Below, one piece after another: positions 9,223-20,098 of a stretch of DNA of 55,387 nt. Made by a program: the position numbers and the translations under genes. The stretch lies in contig NZ_JACJQV010000189.1 in NCBI RefSeq assembly GCF_014696875.1, positions 1 through 55,387 on the forward strand, read 5' to 3'. The notes beneath the pieces were generated by a model that made no database searches, was not told the DNA's origin, and worked only from the letters and a program-made list of their open reading frames with translations. This stretch comes from Microcystis wesenbergii FACHB-1317. Its GTDB lineage: Bacteria; Cyanobacteriota; Cyanobacteriia; Cyanobacteriales; Microcystaceae. Numbering within the stretch: the first letter of the stretch is position 1; each line of letters begins with the position of its first letter.

Positions 9223-9250
9223 GTAGGGTTGATTCATGAATCAACCCTAC
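9223..9250. repeat. Perfect 28-bp palindrome with GGGTTGATTCATGAATC core
   Basis: The arm GTAGGGTTGATTCA is directly followed by its exact complement. The half sequence AGGGTTGATTCAT occurs once more just upstream at about 9209-9221, and a related end (AGGGCTGATTCATTCTC) forms the terminus of the MITE at 43885. It may be two fused MITE ends. It lies after the pepP stop, so it could also act as a hairpin at the transcript end. Confidence 0.75.
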
Positions 9251-9292
9251 CCCCCTTAAGGAGATTCAATTAAGTTTTTTCTAGAGATTATT

Positions 9293-9856
9293 ATGGTTGC
9301 TACCCAACAAAAAATATATACCTTTACAGAATATTTAAATTATCAGGACTCCACAGATAATAAATACGAATTATTTAACGGAGAATTAATTCCCATGCCT
9401 CCCGCTAGTGGCTTTCATGCTTTGATACTTAGATATATATTTAAGGTGTTAGAAAGGGAAATAGAGAGGCTACAATTAGACTGGCAAGTTATGCCCGCCA
9501 CCGTAGGAATTCGCACCGATAAAGCTAAATCGAGAATTCCAGACTTAATGATTTTAACTGCCGAACAATGTCAAGAGATTAGAAATATGACCACAGCAGT
9601 GATTGAATTTCCTCCCCTCTTAGTTGTAGAAATTGTTAGCCCGGGTAATGCCGATGATGACTACCGTTATAAACGTTCAGAATACGCAGTGAGAGGCATT
9701 CCTGAATACTGGATTATCGATTCTATTGCCCTAAAAATATCGGTTTTAACCCTGATTTCAGGATTTTATGAACTGGCAGAATTTAACAAAGAAGATAGAA
9801 TAATATCGGTGACATTTCCCGATTTACAATTAACTCCTCAAATGGTTTTTGAATAG
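9293..9856 (+). CDS. Uma2-family (DUF820) putative nuclease, copy 1
   Basis: The 187-residue protein has the Uma2 fold of the PD-(D/E)xK superfamily: YELFNGELIPMP, then RIPDLMIL carrying the acidic metal ligand, VVEIVSPGN and EYAVRGIPEYWIID. Uma2 proteins are very abundant in cyanobacteria and other bacteria; nuclease activity is predicted from the fold, and biological roles are not established. The next gene is a close paralogue, with only 23 nt between stop and start, so the two form a tandem pair, probably on one transcript. The two differ mainly at residues 47-65. Confidence 0.9.
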   Translation: MVATQQKIYTFTEYLNYQDSTDNKYELFNGELIPMPPASGFHALILRYIFKVLEREIERLQLDWQVMPATVGIRTDKAKSRIPDLMILTAEQCQEIRNMTTAVIEFPPLLVVEIVSPGNADDDYRYKRSEYAVRGIPEYWIIDSIALKISVLTLISGFYELAEFNKEDRIISVTFPDLQLTPQMVFE

Positions 9857-9879
9857 TAAAATCTCGGCTGGAGGTTATC

Positions 9880-12470
<2,591 letters not shown>

Positions 12471-12474
12471 AAGC

Positions 12475-13320
12475 TTAAGATTGGAGCAAATCTACTGAAG
12501 TATTATCGATTAACCCAGCAACAGCATCAAGATAATCATTAAGTTCCATGTTGTGAGCTTGAGCAAATAAATTAAGGGTTTCTACCTTTGTTCCTTCTCC
12601 CTGTTCAATGCGTCTCACTTGACGCTCGGATACTCCTATAATATCTGATTGTCGCAGTTGATGCTGTTTGCGTAAAGAGGCAATCGCTTGACCGAAAATC
12701 TGATCATGTTTTAATTTAATCGCTGTAAACTTTTGTTTTGCTGCCGGTTCAATCACACTCAAAAAAGCCGCTATATCAAGATGAATGTCCACCACTGGCC
12801 AATGAATATAACTACCATCTTCTGCTATAATAAACTTCTCTCTTTCTTCTAGAGGAATACGCTGTAAAGCTGGCATAGATGCAAAGGGAATTTCTAGATC
12901 ATCGAAATCACAGCGACTGATTAATAAACTTTCCCCAATAACTAAAGCTGTGGCGATTAAATGTTCTTGCGCTCCCCATATCCAAGCATTAATTACCCTT
13001 GTCGGTAAAGTAAAATCTCGATAAACGAGGGTATTTCGCAGGGTGCGTAAATTGGCCCGTTTAAATAGTTGCGGCAAGTAGATAGAATCAATGTCTGCTC
13101 GGATAAAAAGACCTCGCAGATGATGTTTATCACTAGCGGTTCTGACAATATCTGACACTGCTTTTAAACCAGTCAAAGAAGTACAAATAAAGATTTTTTT
13201 TAAAGAATCAATATTCTTTAAATCTGGTAAGGAAAGAATCTGCACAGATTGAGACTCTGGCAAGAAATTATAACTTTCTTTATCCTCAATTATAACAGTA
13301 ATTTCTGGCTTGTTTAACAT
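12475..13320 (-). CDS. HTH (XRE-type) protein with DUF2442-like segment
   Basis: The C-terminal 60 residues form a helix-turn-helix of XRE type (RKQHQLRQSDIIGVSERQVR, then RIEQGEGTKVETL). Just before it, the stretch with DGSYIHWPVVDIHLDIAAFL resembles DUF2442. The N-terminal half, about 130 residues, is unrecognised. I place the start at ATG 13320 (281 residues) because GGGG lies about 8 nt upstream and the preceding gene's stop is 2 nt before it; a longer frame to 13356 would overlap that gene. It follows a DUF4160 protein on the same transcript. DUF4160/DUF2442 pairs resemble toxin-antitoxin modules, and this would be the DNA-binding partner, an inference. Confidence 0.75.
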   Translation of the reverse strand: MLNKPEITVIIEDKESYNFLPESQSVQILSLPDLKNIDSLKKIFICTSLTGLKAVSDIVRTASDKHHLRGLFIRADIDSIYLPQLFKRANLRTLRNTLVYRDFTLPTRVINAWIWGAQEHLIATALVIGESLLISRCDFDDLEIPFASMPALQRIPLEEREKFIIAEDGSYIHWPVVDIHLDIAAFLSVIEPAAKQKFTAIKLKHDQIFGQAIASLRKQHQLRQSDIIGVSERQVRRIEQGEGTKVETLNLFAQAHNMELNDYLDAVAGLIDNTSVDLLQS

Positions 13321-13322
13321 GA

Positions 13323-13604
13323 TTAATTCCCCTGAATACAGACTTTTGCCTCCCATTCGCTCAGGAGTTTAGAACGATTGGCTAAAACGTGGTCGAGTAT
13401 TTGCTTTTTTTCCTTACTAGATATTTTGGCATTGGCGGGCCATTTTACCTCAAACTTTAGACCATTTTCTTGATTACAAAGCAAGAAAAAAACTCTAATT
13501 TCCCATTGCCCCGGTTTACGAACATGAAAATGAGGTGGCAAATGATCATGAGAATTGAAAAACAGATCTAAGCCATCTAAATTAAAGGATTCCACCTTAC
13601 CCAA
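13323..13604 (-). CDS. DUF4160 protein, first gene of a pair
   Basis: The 93-residue protein carries the DUF4160 core HDHLPPHFHVRKPGQWEIRV (residues 19-38), a His-rich motif seen across this small-protein family, followed by a helical C-terminus (KEKKQILDHVLANRSKLLSEW). DUF4160 genes commonly sit next to DUF2442 genes and have been proposed as toxin-antitoxin-like pairs; biochemical activity is not established. The stop codon is 2 nt from the next start, so translation is coupled. It lacks cysteine-rich or membrane segments. Confidence 0.85.
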   Translation of the reverse strand: MGKVESFNLDGLDLFFNSHDHLPPHFHVRKPGQWEIRVFFLLCNQENGLKFEVKWPANAKISSKEKKQILDHVLANRSKLLSEWEAKVCIQGN

Positions 13605-13761
13605 ATGTTCACCTCGCCTACCTCAACTCTGATCACTTAATGCTATTATACACTTAACCAGACATTTTGTTCTTAAATTCTGAAATATAATGTCTGCTTA
13701 ACCTAGAACGATCAAAGCGTTAGATTAGAAAGAGTCCTTTTTTGAGAGATACTTAAACCTG

Positions 13762-14583
13762 ATGGTCTGGCCTTTTAAACCGAAAACCCGCAAACAAATC
13801 GCTCGAATAGAAATTACAGGTGCAATTGCCTCCGATACCCGCAAAAGAGTCTTAAAAGCCCTAGAAATCGTCAAAGAAAGGCAATATCCCGCCCTACTTC
13901 TCCGCATTGACTCCCCTGGGGGAACCGTGGGGGATTCCCAAGAAATTTATGAAGCATTGAAGCGGTTACAAAAAACCACCAAAATAATCGCTAGTTTTGG
14001 CAATATTTCCGCCTCTGGCGGCGTTTATATCGGTATGGGGGCTAATTATATTATGGCTAACCCCGGCACGATTACCGGCTCGATTGGTGTTATCCTGAGG
14101 GGGAACAATCTAGAAAGATTGTTGGATAAGGTGGGAGTTTCGTTTAAAGTGATTAAATCGGGCCCTTATAAAGATATTCTCTCCTTCGATCGAGAATTAA
14201 CTGATGAAGAAGAAAGAATTCTCCAGGATATGATCGATACCAGTTATCAGCAATTTCTGCAAACCGTCGCCGGAGCGAGAAATTTAGATGTCAATCAGGT
14301 GAAAAGTTTTGCTGATGGGCGCATTTTTACCGGTCAACAGGCGTTAGAATTAGGAGTGGTTGATCGCTTAGGAACCGAGGAAGATGCCCGACTTTGGGCG
14401 CTAGAATTGGCAGGATTACCCCCAGATAAAACTAAATGTCAGACTATCGAAGAACCGAAACCCCTCCTCAGTCGTCTGACGGGTAATCGTTCCCAAATAC
14501 CCCTAGGATTACAAAAAACCCTACAGCGTCTAGAATTTGAATTGGAAGTGAACGGACAACTATTGTGGTTATACCGACCCTGA
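13762..14583 (+). CDS. sppA: Signal peptide peptidase SppA, short form
   Basis: This serine protease degrades cleaved signal peptides. The 273 residues form a single ClpP-like repeat, as in Bacillus SppA, rather than the double-length E. coli form. The catalytic serine is S85 in NISASGGVY and the general-base lysine is K137 in KSGPYKDIL; the 52-residue spacing matches Bacillus SppA. RIDSPGGTV and GSIGVIL form the oxyanion/substrate region. No N-terminal membrane anchor is visible, unlike many SppA proteins, so it may be soluble or peripheral. Its neighbours are unrelated. Confidence 0.95.
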   Translation: MVWPFKPKTRKQIARIEITGAIASDTRKRVLKALEIVKERQYPALLLRIDSPGGTVGDSQEIYEALKRLQKTTKIIASFGNISASGGVYIGMGANYIMANPGTITGSIGVILRGNNLERLLDKVGVSFKVIKSGPYKDILSFDRELTDEEERILQDMIDTSYQQFLQTVAGARNLDVNQVKSFADGRIFTGQQALELGVVDRLGTEEDARLWALELAGLPPDKTKCQTIEEPKPLLSRLTGNRSQIPLGLQKTLQRLEFELEVNGQLLWLYRP

Positions 14584-14651
14584 TGACCAGATTAAAGTCG
14601 AGAAAAAGGGCGCGTTAACCCCTAAAATTGACTCATCAGGATTAGCGGAGG

Positions 14652-15053
14652 ATGACAATCGTGCAGTGGAAGGTTCGAGCCATTCGGGGAGCAACGACGG
14701 TAACGGTTAATACTATTGAAGCTATACGAGAAGCAGTAACAGAACTCCTCGAAGCGATCGAAATTCACAATAGTCTCGATCCCGATGATATTGTTAGTAT
14801 TATCTTTACGGCAACTCAGGATTTAGACGCGATTTTCCCCGCTGCTATCGCTCGCGAACGTCCCGACTGGCAAAATGTCCCCCTCCTCGATGTGCAACAG
14901 ATGCACGTCGCTGGTAGTCTAGAAAAGTGTATTCGCGTAATTCTCCACGTTAATACTCCCAAACTACAAGGGGAAATGCAGCACGTCTATCTCCGGGGGG
15001 CGAAAAATCTTCGCCCCGATTGGCAGATTTCTCCAGTAACTATTAATCGCTAA
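14652..15053 (+). CDS. aroH: Chorismate mutase, AroH class
   Basis: This enzyme converts chorismate to prephenate on the way to phenylalanine and tyrosine. The 133-residue protein is a monofunctional AroH-type (trimeric alpha/beta barrel) mutase: VRAIRGATTV carries the N-terminal active-site Arg, then NSLDPDDIVSIIFTATQDL, LLDVQQMHV, and IRVILHVNT with the second Arg followed by HVYLRGAKNLRPDW. The start at 14652 is preceded by GCGGAGG, a good ribosome-binding site. It follows sppA by 68 nt, perhaps on the same transcript. Confidence 0.95.
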   Translation: MTIVQWKVRAIRGATTVTVNTIEAIREAVTELLEAIEIHNSLDPDDIVSIIFTATQDLDAIFPAAIARERPDWQNVPLLDVQQMHVAGSLEKCIRVILHVNTPKLQGEMQHVYLRGAKNLRPDWQISPVTINR

Positions 15054-15069
15054 AATCTTCCATAACTGA

Positions 15070-15963
15070 CTAAATCCCCATTTCCGACAGCCAACTCAAA
15101 ATTAATTGATTAACTTTTTCGGGATGTTCATCGTGGGGACAGTGACCAGCTTTGGCAATCGGATAAAATTGGGTATTATTTCCCATTTTAGCTCTTTCTT
15201 GGTAAATTACCGAACCGGCGATCGGTGTCCAAGGGTCATCCTCTCCCCAGAGTACCAATAAAGGGCGATCGATTTGCGGTAATAATTCCTGGGGAGAAGG
15301 TCCGGGGGGTGCTGTCAACACCGATGCGAACACTCCCCACGCACCCGCATCACAGGAGGGTTGATAGAGAATTTCGACTAATTCCTCGGTAATCGCGGTA
15401 TGATCCCGATAAACCTGTTTTAAAGTGTTACGGATGCGATTTTTCTGCCTTACCTGTTCAAAAATAAACTTTCCTGTCACGGGAGAACTAACTAAACCGG
15501 TAAAGGCAGCCATGATTAAACGCAAAGGGAAATTTAATTCTTCGGGACGATGGTTTAATCCTCCGGCACAGTTGATAATTACTCCTCCGGCAGTGATTTC
15601 GGGAGATTCTGCCATCAGCATTAAGGTAATCAGTCCCCCGATGGAATTACCGACAAATACGGTCGGTTTTGCGATTTTTTCCCGCCAAAAGTCTTGTATT
15701 TGCCGCTGCCAAAGGTTGAGACTATAATCTAAAGCGGGCTTATCCGCACCCCCAAATCCCAAGAGATCTAGGGCATAGACTTGATAGCCATTTTCCGCTA
15801 AAACGGGGATATTTTTGCGCCAATGACCGATAGATGCGCCAAAACCGTGAATTAAGACTAGGGGTTGTCCTTCTCCCCGCACAGTGTAGGGGATGGTGTG
15901 ACCTTGCCATGTCCAAGACAATTGCTCTAAGCTAGTCGCAGTGATCGGAGATTGTAGTGCCAT
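15070..15963 (-). CDS. Alpha/beta-fold hydrolase
   Basis: The 297-residue protein is a canonical alpha/beta hydrolase: oxyanion-hole motif LIHGFGAS (38-45), nucleophile elbow GNSIGG with S107, acid residue in LWGEDDPWTP, and the catalytic His in AGHCPHDEHPE. It resembles the cyanobacterial and chloroplast group that includes pheophytinase-like and epoxide-hydrolase-like members, but the substrate cannot be decided from sequence. It has no signal peptide. It is divergently transcribed from another alpha/beta hydrolase with only 58 bp between the starts, so the two may share control elements. Confidence 0.9.
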   Translation of the reverse strand: MALQSPITATSLEQLSWTWQGHTIPYTVRGEGQPLVLIHGFGASIGHWRKNIPVLAENGYQVYALDLLGFGGADKPALDYSLNLWQRQIQDFWREKIAKPTVFVGNSIGGLITLMLMAESPEITAGGVIINCAGGLNHRPEELNFPLRLIMAAFTGLVSSPVTGKFIFEQVRQKNRIRNTLKQVYRDHTAITEELVEILYQPSCDAGAWGVFASVLTAPPGPSPQELLPQIDRPLLVLWGEDDPWTPIAGSVIYQERAKMGNNTQFYPIAKAGHCPHDEHPEKVNQLILSWLSEMGI

Positions 15964-16021
15964 TGTATGAAGTTTTATTAAGTGATATTTAAATTATAGA
16001 GTAAAAATCAGCCGAGAATTT

Positions 16022-16870
16022 ATGCCACAACGCCGGACTTTTACCAATAACTCGATGACAATTTCCTATTTACAATGGAGCGATCGAGGTATCCCTCTAC
16101 TATTATTGCATGGCATGGCGGATCATGCTTTGGTTTGGTCAAGTTTGGGCGATTATTTAAGCTCAAATTATCAAGTTATTGCCCCAGATTTGCGGGGACA
16201 TGGGGAAAGCGGTAAACCCGCAACCGGTTATCACTTTCAGGATTATATCGGCGATTTAAGGGCTTTAATTAATCATTTAGGTTGGACGCAAGCACATATT
16301 TTAGGTCATTCTTGGAGTGCTAAAATAGCGGCAATTTGGGCAACTCAACAGCCAGAAGTATTTAAGAGTTTAATTTTAGTCGATCCCTTTTTTATCGATA
16401 AAATGCCTAGTTGGATTAGGATAACTTTTCCGATTCTCTATCAGGTTTTGCCCTTTTTAAAGATTACTCGTTCCTTTGATAGTTATCAGAGCATAGAAGC
16501 GATCGCTCGTCAATTAAAACAATATAAAGGTTGGTCAAATTTACAGCAAGAGGTGTTTAAAAATGCCATCGAACAAAAAGCGGATGGTAGTTGGAGCAGT
16601 AAATTTACTTTATCGGCACGCGGGGAAATTTTTGAGGATGTCATGGGGTTTGCTGGATTAACTAAAACTTTAGATATTCCCAGTTTATTAATCCTTCCTC
16701 AACAAGGATTAAATCGCACTACTTGGCAAATTCAATCCTATAAAAAGTATTTAACTTCTCTAGAGATTAAAAAGATACAGGGTAATCATTGGGCATTTTT
16801 AGGGGAACCTGAAACTTTTAATCAAGCAGTGGCTGAGTTTTTATCTGTTCGGGAAAATGACTATGGTTAA
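16022..16870 (+). CDS. Alpha/beta-fold hydrolase, divergent partner
   Basis: The 282-residue protein has the hydrolase motifs LLLLHGMADH (27-36), PDLRGHGESGKP, the nucleophile elbow GHSWSA with S97, and a His in IQGNHWAFLGEP. The acid residue usually found after the sixth strand is not evident: the segment LLILPQQGLNRTTWQIQ lacks an obvious Asp or Glu, so either another residue serves or activity is altered. The elbow ends WSA instead of the more usual GG. The substrate is unknown. It shares a 58-bp divergent promoter region with the other hydrolase. Confidence 0.88.
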   Translation: MPQRRTFTNNSMTISYLQWSDRGIPLLLLHGMADHALVWSSLGDYLSSNYQVIAPDLRGHGESGKPATGYHFQDYIGDLRALINHLGWTQAHILGHSWSAKIAAIWATQQPEVFKSLILVDPFFIDKMPSWIRITFPILYQVLPFLKITRSFDSYQSIEAIARQLKQYKGWSNLQQEVFKNAIEQKADGSWSSKFTLSARGEIFEDVMGFAGLTKTLDIPSLLILPQQGLNRTTWQIQSYKKYLTSLEIKKIQGNHWAFLGEPETFNQAVAEFLSVRENDYG

Positions 16871-16913
16871 TTAAAAGGTAATTGAGCTAATTTTAAGCTG
16901 GATTACGCTGCCC

Positions 16914-17008
16914 TAAGTAGGTAGGTATTAAAAACTTTCAGATGCCCCTTATTAAGGGGGGATAGAACCTAAAATCAATTTTTAATTTAATTATAACCAG
17001 CTACTTAA
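16914..17008. mobile_element. MITE-like repeat, family D, copy 2 (about 95 bp)
   Basis: The ends are TTAAGTAG-type inverted repeats (TAAGTAGGTAGGT on the left, ACCAGCTACTTA on the right). The body shares the segment around TTAAAAA.TTTCAGATGCCCC and AATTTAATTATAAC with the copy at 19778-19955. Its right end overlaps the stop codon of the LpxB-like gene at 17005-17007. Confidence 0.65.
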
Positions 17009-18180
17009 CACCCTAGGTTTATATAAATTTCCTCGGCAATATTTCTGCTACCTCCAGACTCTCCCACTCTAATTTTACCATTCTCTAAACATCTGTGTAA
17101 ATAACGATAATCTGCCAAAATATCGATAATTTTAACCGCGGCATTTTTAAATAAATTTACCTCTGTGGGTTTCTGTCCAATAGTTATCACCGATTCCCCT
17201 AGTAAGCGCATTTGTGCCTCAGCAAAAGGGTAGGTAAATTGGGGACCAAATCCGGGTATTTGTAGGACGGGTTTTCCTAATCCTACCGCTTGTTCTACTG
17301 CTGTACCTGCCATGGCTAAACAAGCGTCACAATGGTGTAGAATATCGGCAAAAGCATCACGATAACAGTACAATAAAGCCCCATTTTTCTCTAATTTTCC
17401 CGCTCCTAAATAATGCCATCCCTCTTGTTTAGCTAAATTTTCTAAGTCGGTTTCTCGGATGCTAGGAACGATAGCAGCCCGAAACTGCATCGGCTTAATT
17501 TTAACTATTTCCTCACAGACTTGTAACTGTAAAGCTAAATTACTCAAAGCTTCGGGTAAACGACTCCCCGCTAATAAAGCAATCATGGGAATTTGACTAT
17601 CTAATTCCAAATCTTTACCCGTTGGTGTTAGGACATCCATAATCGGATAACCAGCAAAAATCGCTTTTTTAATACCCCGATTTTGTAGATCTGTTGCTGT
17701 ATATTTATCTCTGGTAAAAACCCTTAAACACTTGTCTGATCTTAAACATAATTCTGTGAGTAAAGGTAATTTAATTCTACCTTCGTAATAACTGGAAGTA
17801 GAAACAATAAAAGCCACAAAAGGACGACCAGTTAAACGAGCGATCGCAATTGGCACTATATCCCCCACTGCTATCAATAAATCACAATTATTGCTAACTT
17901 TAAAAGCTGCCCGAATTTGTTTAATAGTTAGACCAATTAATCCCGCACCAATATCCTTAATCCAATTAAAAGGATTAGTATAAATAATTCCCCCCGATGG
18001 CATAGTGGCAGTGGGGGCAATAATGGGTACTGGCAATTTTTGATAAGCTTTTCCCTCTCCCACTAAAGGCAAAGCAGCTATAGATAATTGGGGCTGAATT
18101 TTTTGTAATTCCCCCAGAATTAAACTAGCATTTAAATCCTCGCCATGACCATTACTAAGAAATAAAATCTGTTTAAGCAT
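17005..18180 (-). CDS. Lipid-A-disaccharide synthase-related protein
   Basis: The 391-residue protein is a GT-B fold protein of the cyanobacterial LpxB-related group: LFLSNGHGEDLNA at the N-terminus, PFVAFIVSTSSYYEGR mid-protein, ALLAGSRLPEAL starting the donor domain, and ACLAMAGTAVEQAVGLGKPV near the C-terminus, the conserved UDP-sugar region. Canonical LpxB makes the lipid A disaccharide, but this subgroup is distinct and its acceptor is not known. Its ATG overlaps the stop of the CbiG-domain gene by 8 nt, so the two are translationally coupled, an odd pairing. The stop codon lies in a MITE end. Confidence 0.88.
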   Translation of the reverse strand: MLKQILFLSNGHGEDLNASLILGELQKIQPQLSIAALPLVGEGKAYQKLPVPIIAPTATMPSGGIIYTNPFNWIKDIGAGLIGLTIKQIRAAFKVSNNCDLLIAVGDIVPIAIARLTGRPFVAFIVSTSSYYEGRIKLPLLTELCLRSDKCLRVFTRDKYTATDLQNRGIKKAIFAGYPIMDVLTPTGKDLELDSQIPMIALLAGSRLPEALSNLALQLQVCEEIVKIKPMQFRAAIVPSIRETDLENLAKQEGWHYLGAGKLEKNGALLYCYRDAFADILHHCDACLAMAGTAVEQAVGLGKPVLQIPGFGPQFTYPFAEAQMRLLGESVITIGQKPTEVNLFKNAAVKIIDILADYRYLHRCLENGKIRVGESGGSRNIAEEIYINLGC

Positions 18181-18661
18181 CGATTTTGTATCCTCTATAT
18201 TCCCTTGCTGCCAAAGAAACCGCCACAGTCACCGATTTTGCTTCTATTTGCTTGCTGACTAGCAAAGTCTCGCCCATTTTTAAAGCGGCAGCTTCGGCGA
18301 CGCTAGGGGTTCCCCTTTCCTTGTTGACAATAGCTGAGGGATTGGGGACCTTAATATCTCTCAACTCCTCGGCAGTAAAGGTTTTTAGGGGCAATCCTTT
18401 CTCCTGACAGTAGGCAATTAAACCCTGTTCATCAGCTTTGATGTCAAGGGTGGCGATACCGGCAATAGCGGCTAAAGAGAGGTGATAACGCTCAAAAACA
18501 GCCCTAATTGCCCTATCTATGACTGCTTTCTCCGTGCCACGGATGCAACCTATTCCTAGCCATAATACTCGTCCATGCCATTGCACTTTTGCTGGGGAAG
18601 GAGCCGTTTCATCTGGTTGGTCTTTGAACCTGCCATCAATATTATAGCTTTCTGGGTGCAA
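18173..18661 (-). CDS. cbiG: CbiG C-terminal domain protein (cobalamin pathway)
   Basis: Residues 30-160 form a stand-alone CbiG C-terminal domain: VLWLGIGCIRGTEKAVIDRA, then LAAIAGIATLDIKADEQGL and VPNPSAIVNKERGTPSVAEAAAL. In the anaerobic cobalamin route CbiG opens the delta-lactone of cobalt-precorrin-5A. The full enzyme is about twice this length; here the N-terminal and central domains are absent, and no other cobalamin gene is nearby. In cyanobacteria CbiG domains are often fused to CobJ elsewhere, so this could be a separate accessory copy or a fragment. It overlaps the LpxB-like gene by 8 nt. Confidence 0.85.
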   Translation of the reverse strand: MHPESYNIDGRFKDQPDETAPSPAKVQWHGRVLWLGIGCIRGTEKAVIDRAIRAVFERYHLSLAAIAGIATLDIKADEQGLIAYCQEKGLPLKTFTAEELRDIKVPNPSAIVNKERGTPSVAEAAALKMGETLLVSKQIEAKSVTVAVSLAAREYRGYKIDA

Positions 18662-18758
18662 CCCTCAAACTGAAGCTGAAGCCTAGCAAATCTACAAAAC
18701 AAACTAATCACTGAAAACTCACATCTGATAACTGATCACACTGATCACTGCTCACTGA

Positions 18759-19748
18759 TTAAGCTGTAGCTTCTAAAAATACGCCTAAATTGCGGAATTT
18801 TTGATAACGAGATTCGCGCCGTTGTTGGGGTGTTAACAAAGATAAAGCCTCTAAATTGTCACTAATAGCGGCTTTTAAATTGGCTGCCGCTTTAATCGGA
18901 TCAGCATGGGCTCCTCTGGAGGGTTCAGGAACGATCTGATCGATAATATTTAACTCTTTTAAATCTTTTGAGGTAATTTTGAGGGCAACTGCCGCTTTAT
19001 CGGATTTTTTGGCATCTTTCCAGAGAATAGCGGCACAAGCTTCGGGAGTCGCCACAGTATAGACAGAATGCTCTAACATTAATAGGCGATCGCCGACCCC
19101 AATCCCCAAAGCACCGCCGGAACCACCTTCGCCAATAACAGTACAAATGATCGGCACATCTAAACGGAACATTTCCCGAAGATTATAGGCGATCGCTTCC
19201 CCTTGACCTAATTTTTCCGCTTCTACCCCCGCCCAGGCGCCGGGGGTGTCAATAAAGGTTAAAATTGGCTGATTAAACTGATGGGCGTGTTCCATTAAAC
19301 GCATGGCTTTACGATAACCACCGGGGGCAGCCATGCCGAAATTTCTAGCCACATTATCCTTAGTATCCCGGCCTTTTTGATGCCCGATAATCACCACGGG
19401 ACGACCGTTAAAACGGGCAACACCCCCCACAAGAGCGGGATCGTCGTAACCACCGCGATCCCCGTGCAACTCGAACCATTCATCGGTGATGGCTTGAATA
19501 TAATCTAGGGTACTGGGGCGCCGGGGATGACGGGCTAATTGTAGCCGTTGGGAAGGAGTGAGATTGCTAAAAATCTCACGACGTAATTGATTAGCTCGTT
19601 CGTCTAGTTGACTAATTTGTTCCGAGACATCTACGCTATTTTCTTGGGCTAATTCTTTAATCTGTTCGATGCGGGATTCTAATTCGTAGAGGGGTTTCTC
19701 AAAATCTAGGAGAAAAATCTTTTTCTCGGTAGTCTCGTTTTTGGTCAT
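18759..19748 (-). CDS. accA: Acetyl-CoA carboxylase carboxyltransferase subunit alpha
   Basis: This subunit pairs with AccD to move the carboxyl group from biotin to acetyl-CoA, the first committed step of fatty acid synthesis. The 329 residues match the family: a helical N-terminus ([15 protein letters not shown]), then [64 protein letters not shown] and [21 protein letters not shown], the crotonase-fold CoA and biotin site. The 97-bp gap to the CbiG gene contains degenerate CTGATCACTGATAAC-type short repeats. The zinc-binding partner AccD is not in this window. Confidence 0.97.
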   Translation of the reverse strand: MTKNETTEKKIFLLDFEKPLYELESRIEQIKELAQENSVDVSEQISQLDERANQLRREIFSNLTPSQRLQLARHPRRPSTLDYIQAITDEWFELHGDRGGYDDPALVGGVARFNGRPVVIIGHQKGRDTKDNVARNFGMAAPGGYRKAMRLMEHAHQFNQPILTFIDTPGAWAGVEAEKLGQGEAIAYNLREMFRLDVPIICTVIGEGGSGGALGIGVGDRLLMLEHSVYTVATPEACAAILWKDAKKSDKAAVALKITSKDLKELNIIDQIVPEPSRGAHADPIKAAANLKAAISDNLEALSLLTPQQRRESRYQKFRNLGVFLEATA

Positions 19749-19777
19749 AGGTTAGTGGCTAGAAGTTTACTGTTCGC

Positions 19778-19955
19778 TAAGTAGGTAGGCGTTAAAAATT
19801 ATCAAATACCCCCCTTATCAACGGGGGATTAAGGGGGGATCGGCACCCCCCTTATCAAGGGAGATCCCCCCGCCTATCGGCACCCCCCTTATCAAGGGGG
19901 GCAGGGGGGATCAGAGGCAAAATCTATCTTCAATTTAATTATAACTACTTACTTA
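19778..19955. mobile_element. MITE-like repeat, family D, copy 3 (178 bp)
   Basis: The left end TAAGTAGGTAGGCGTTAAAAA and right end AATTATAACTACTTACTTA match the family D copy at 16914. The middle has expanded CCCCCCTTATCAAGGGGGG-type inverted repeats repeated several times, so it is longer than the other copy. It lies upstream of both accA and speE and fills most of that intergenic gap. Confidence 0.65.
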
Positions 19956-20098
19956 ATCTTTTCTAGCTTACCGTTTTTCAGCGATCGATTATCGGCAGCT
20001 TCGGGATGACTGGGAGATAATTTCAGGTTATCGATCGAATTTTGTCAATTGTCGTATAATAACAGATCGTGCCTTTTTCACCCCAAGGAGGATTAGTT

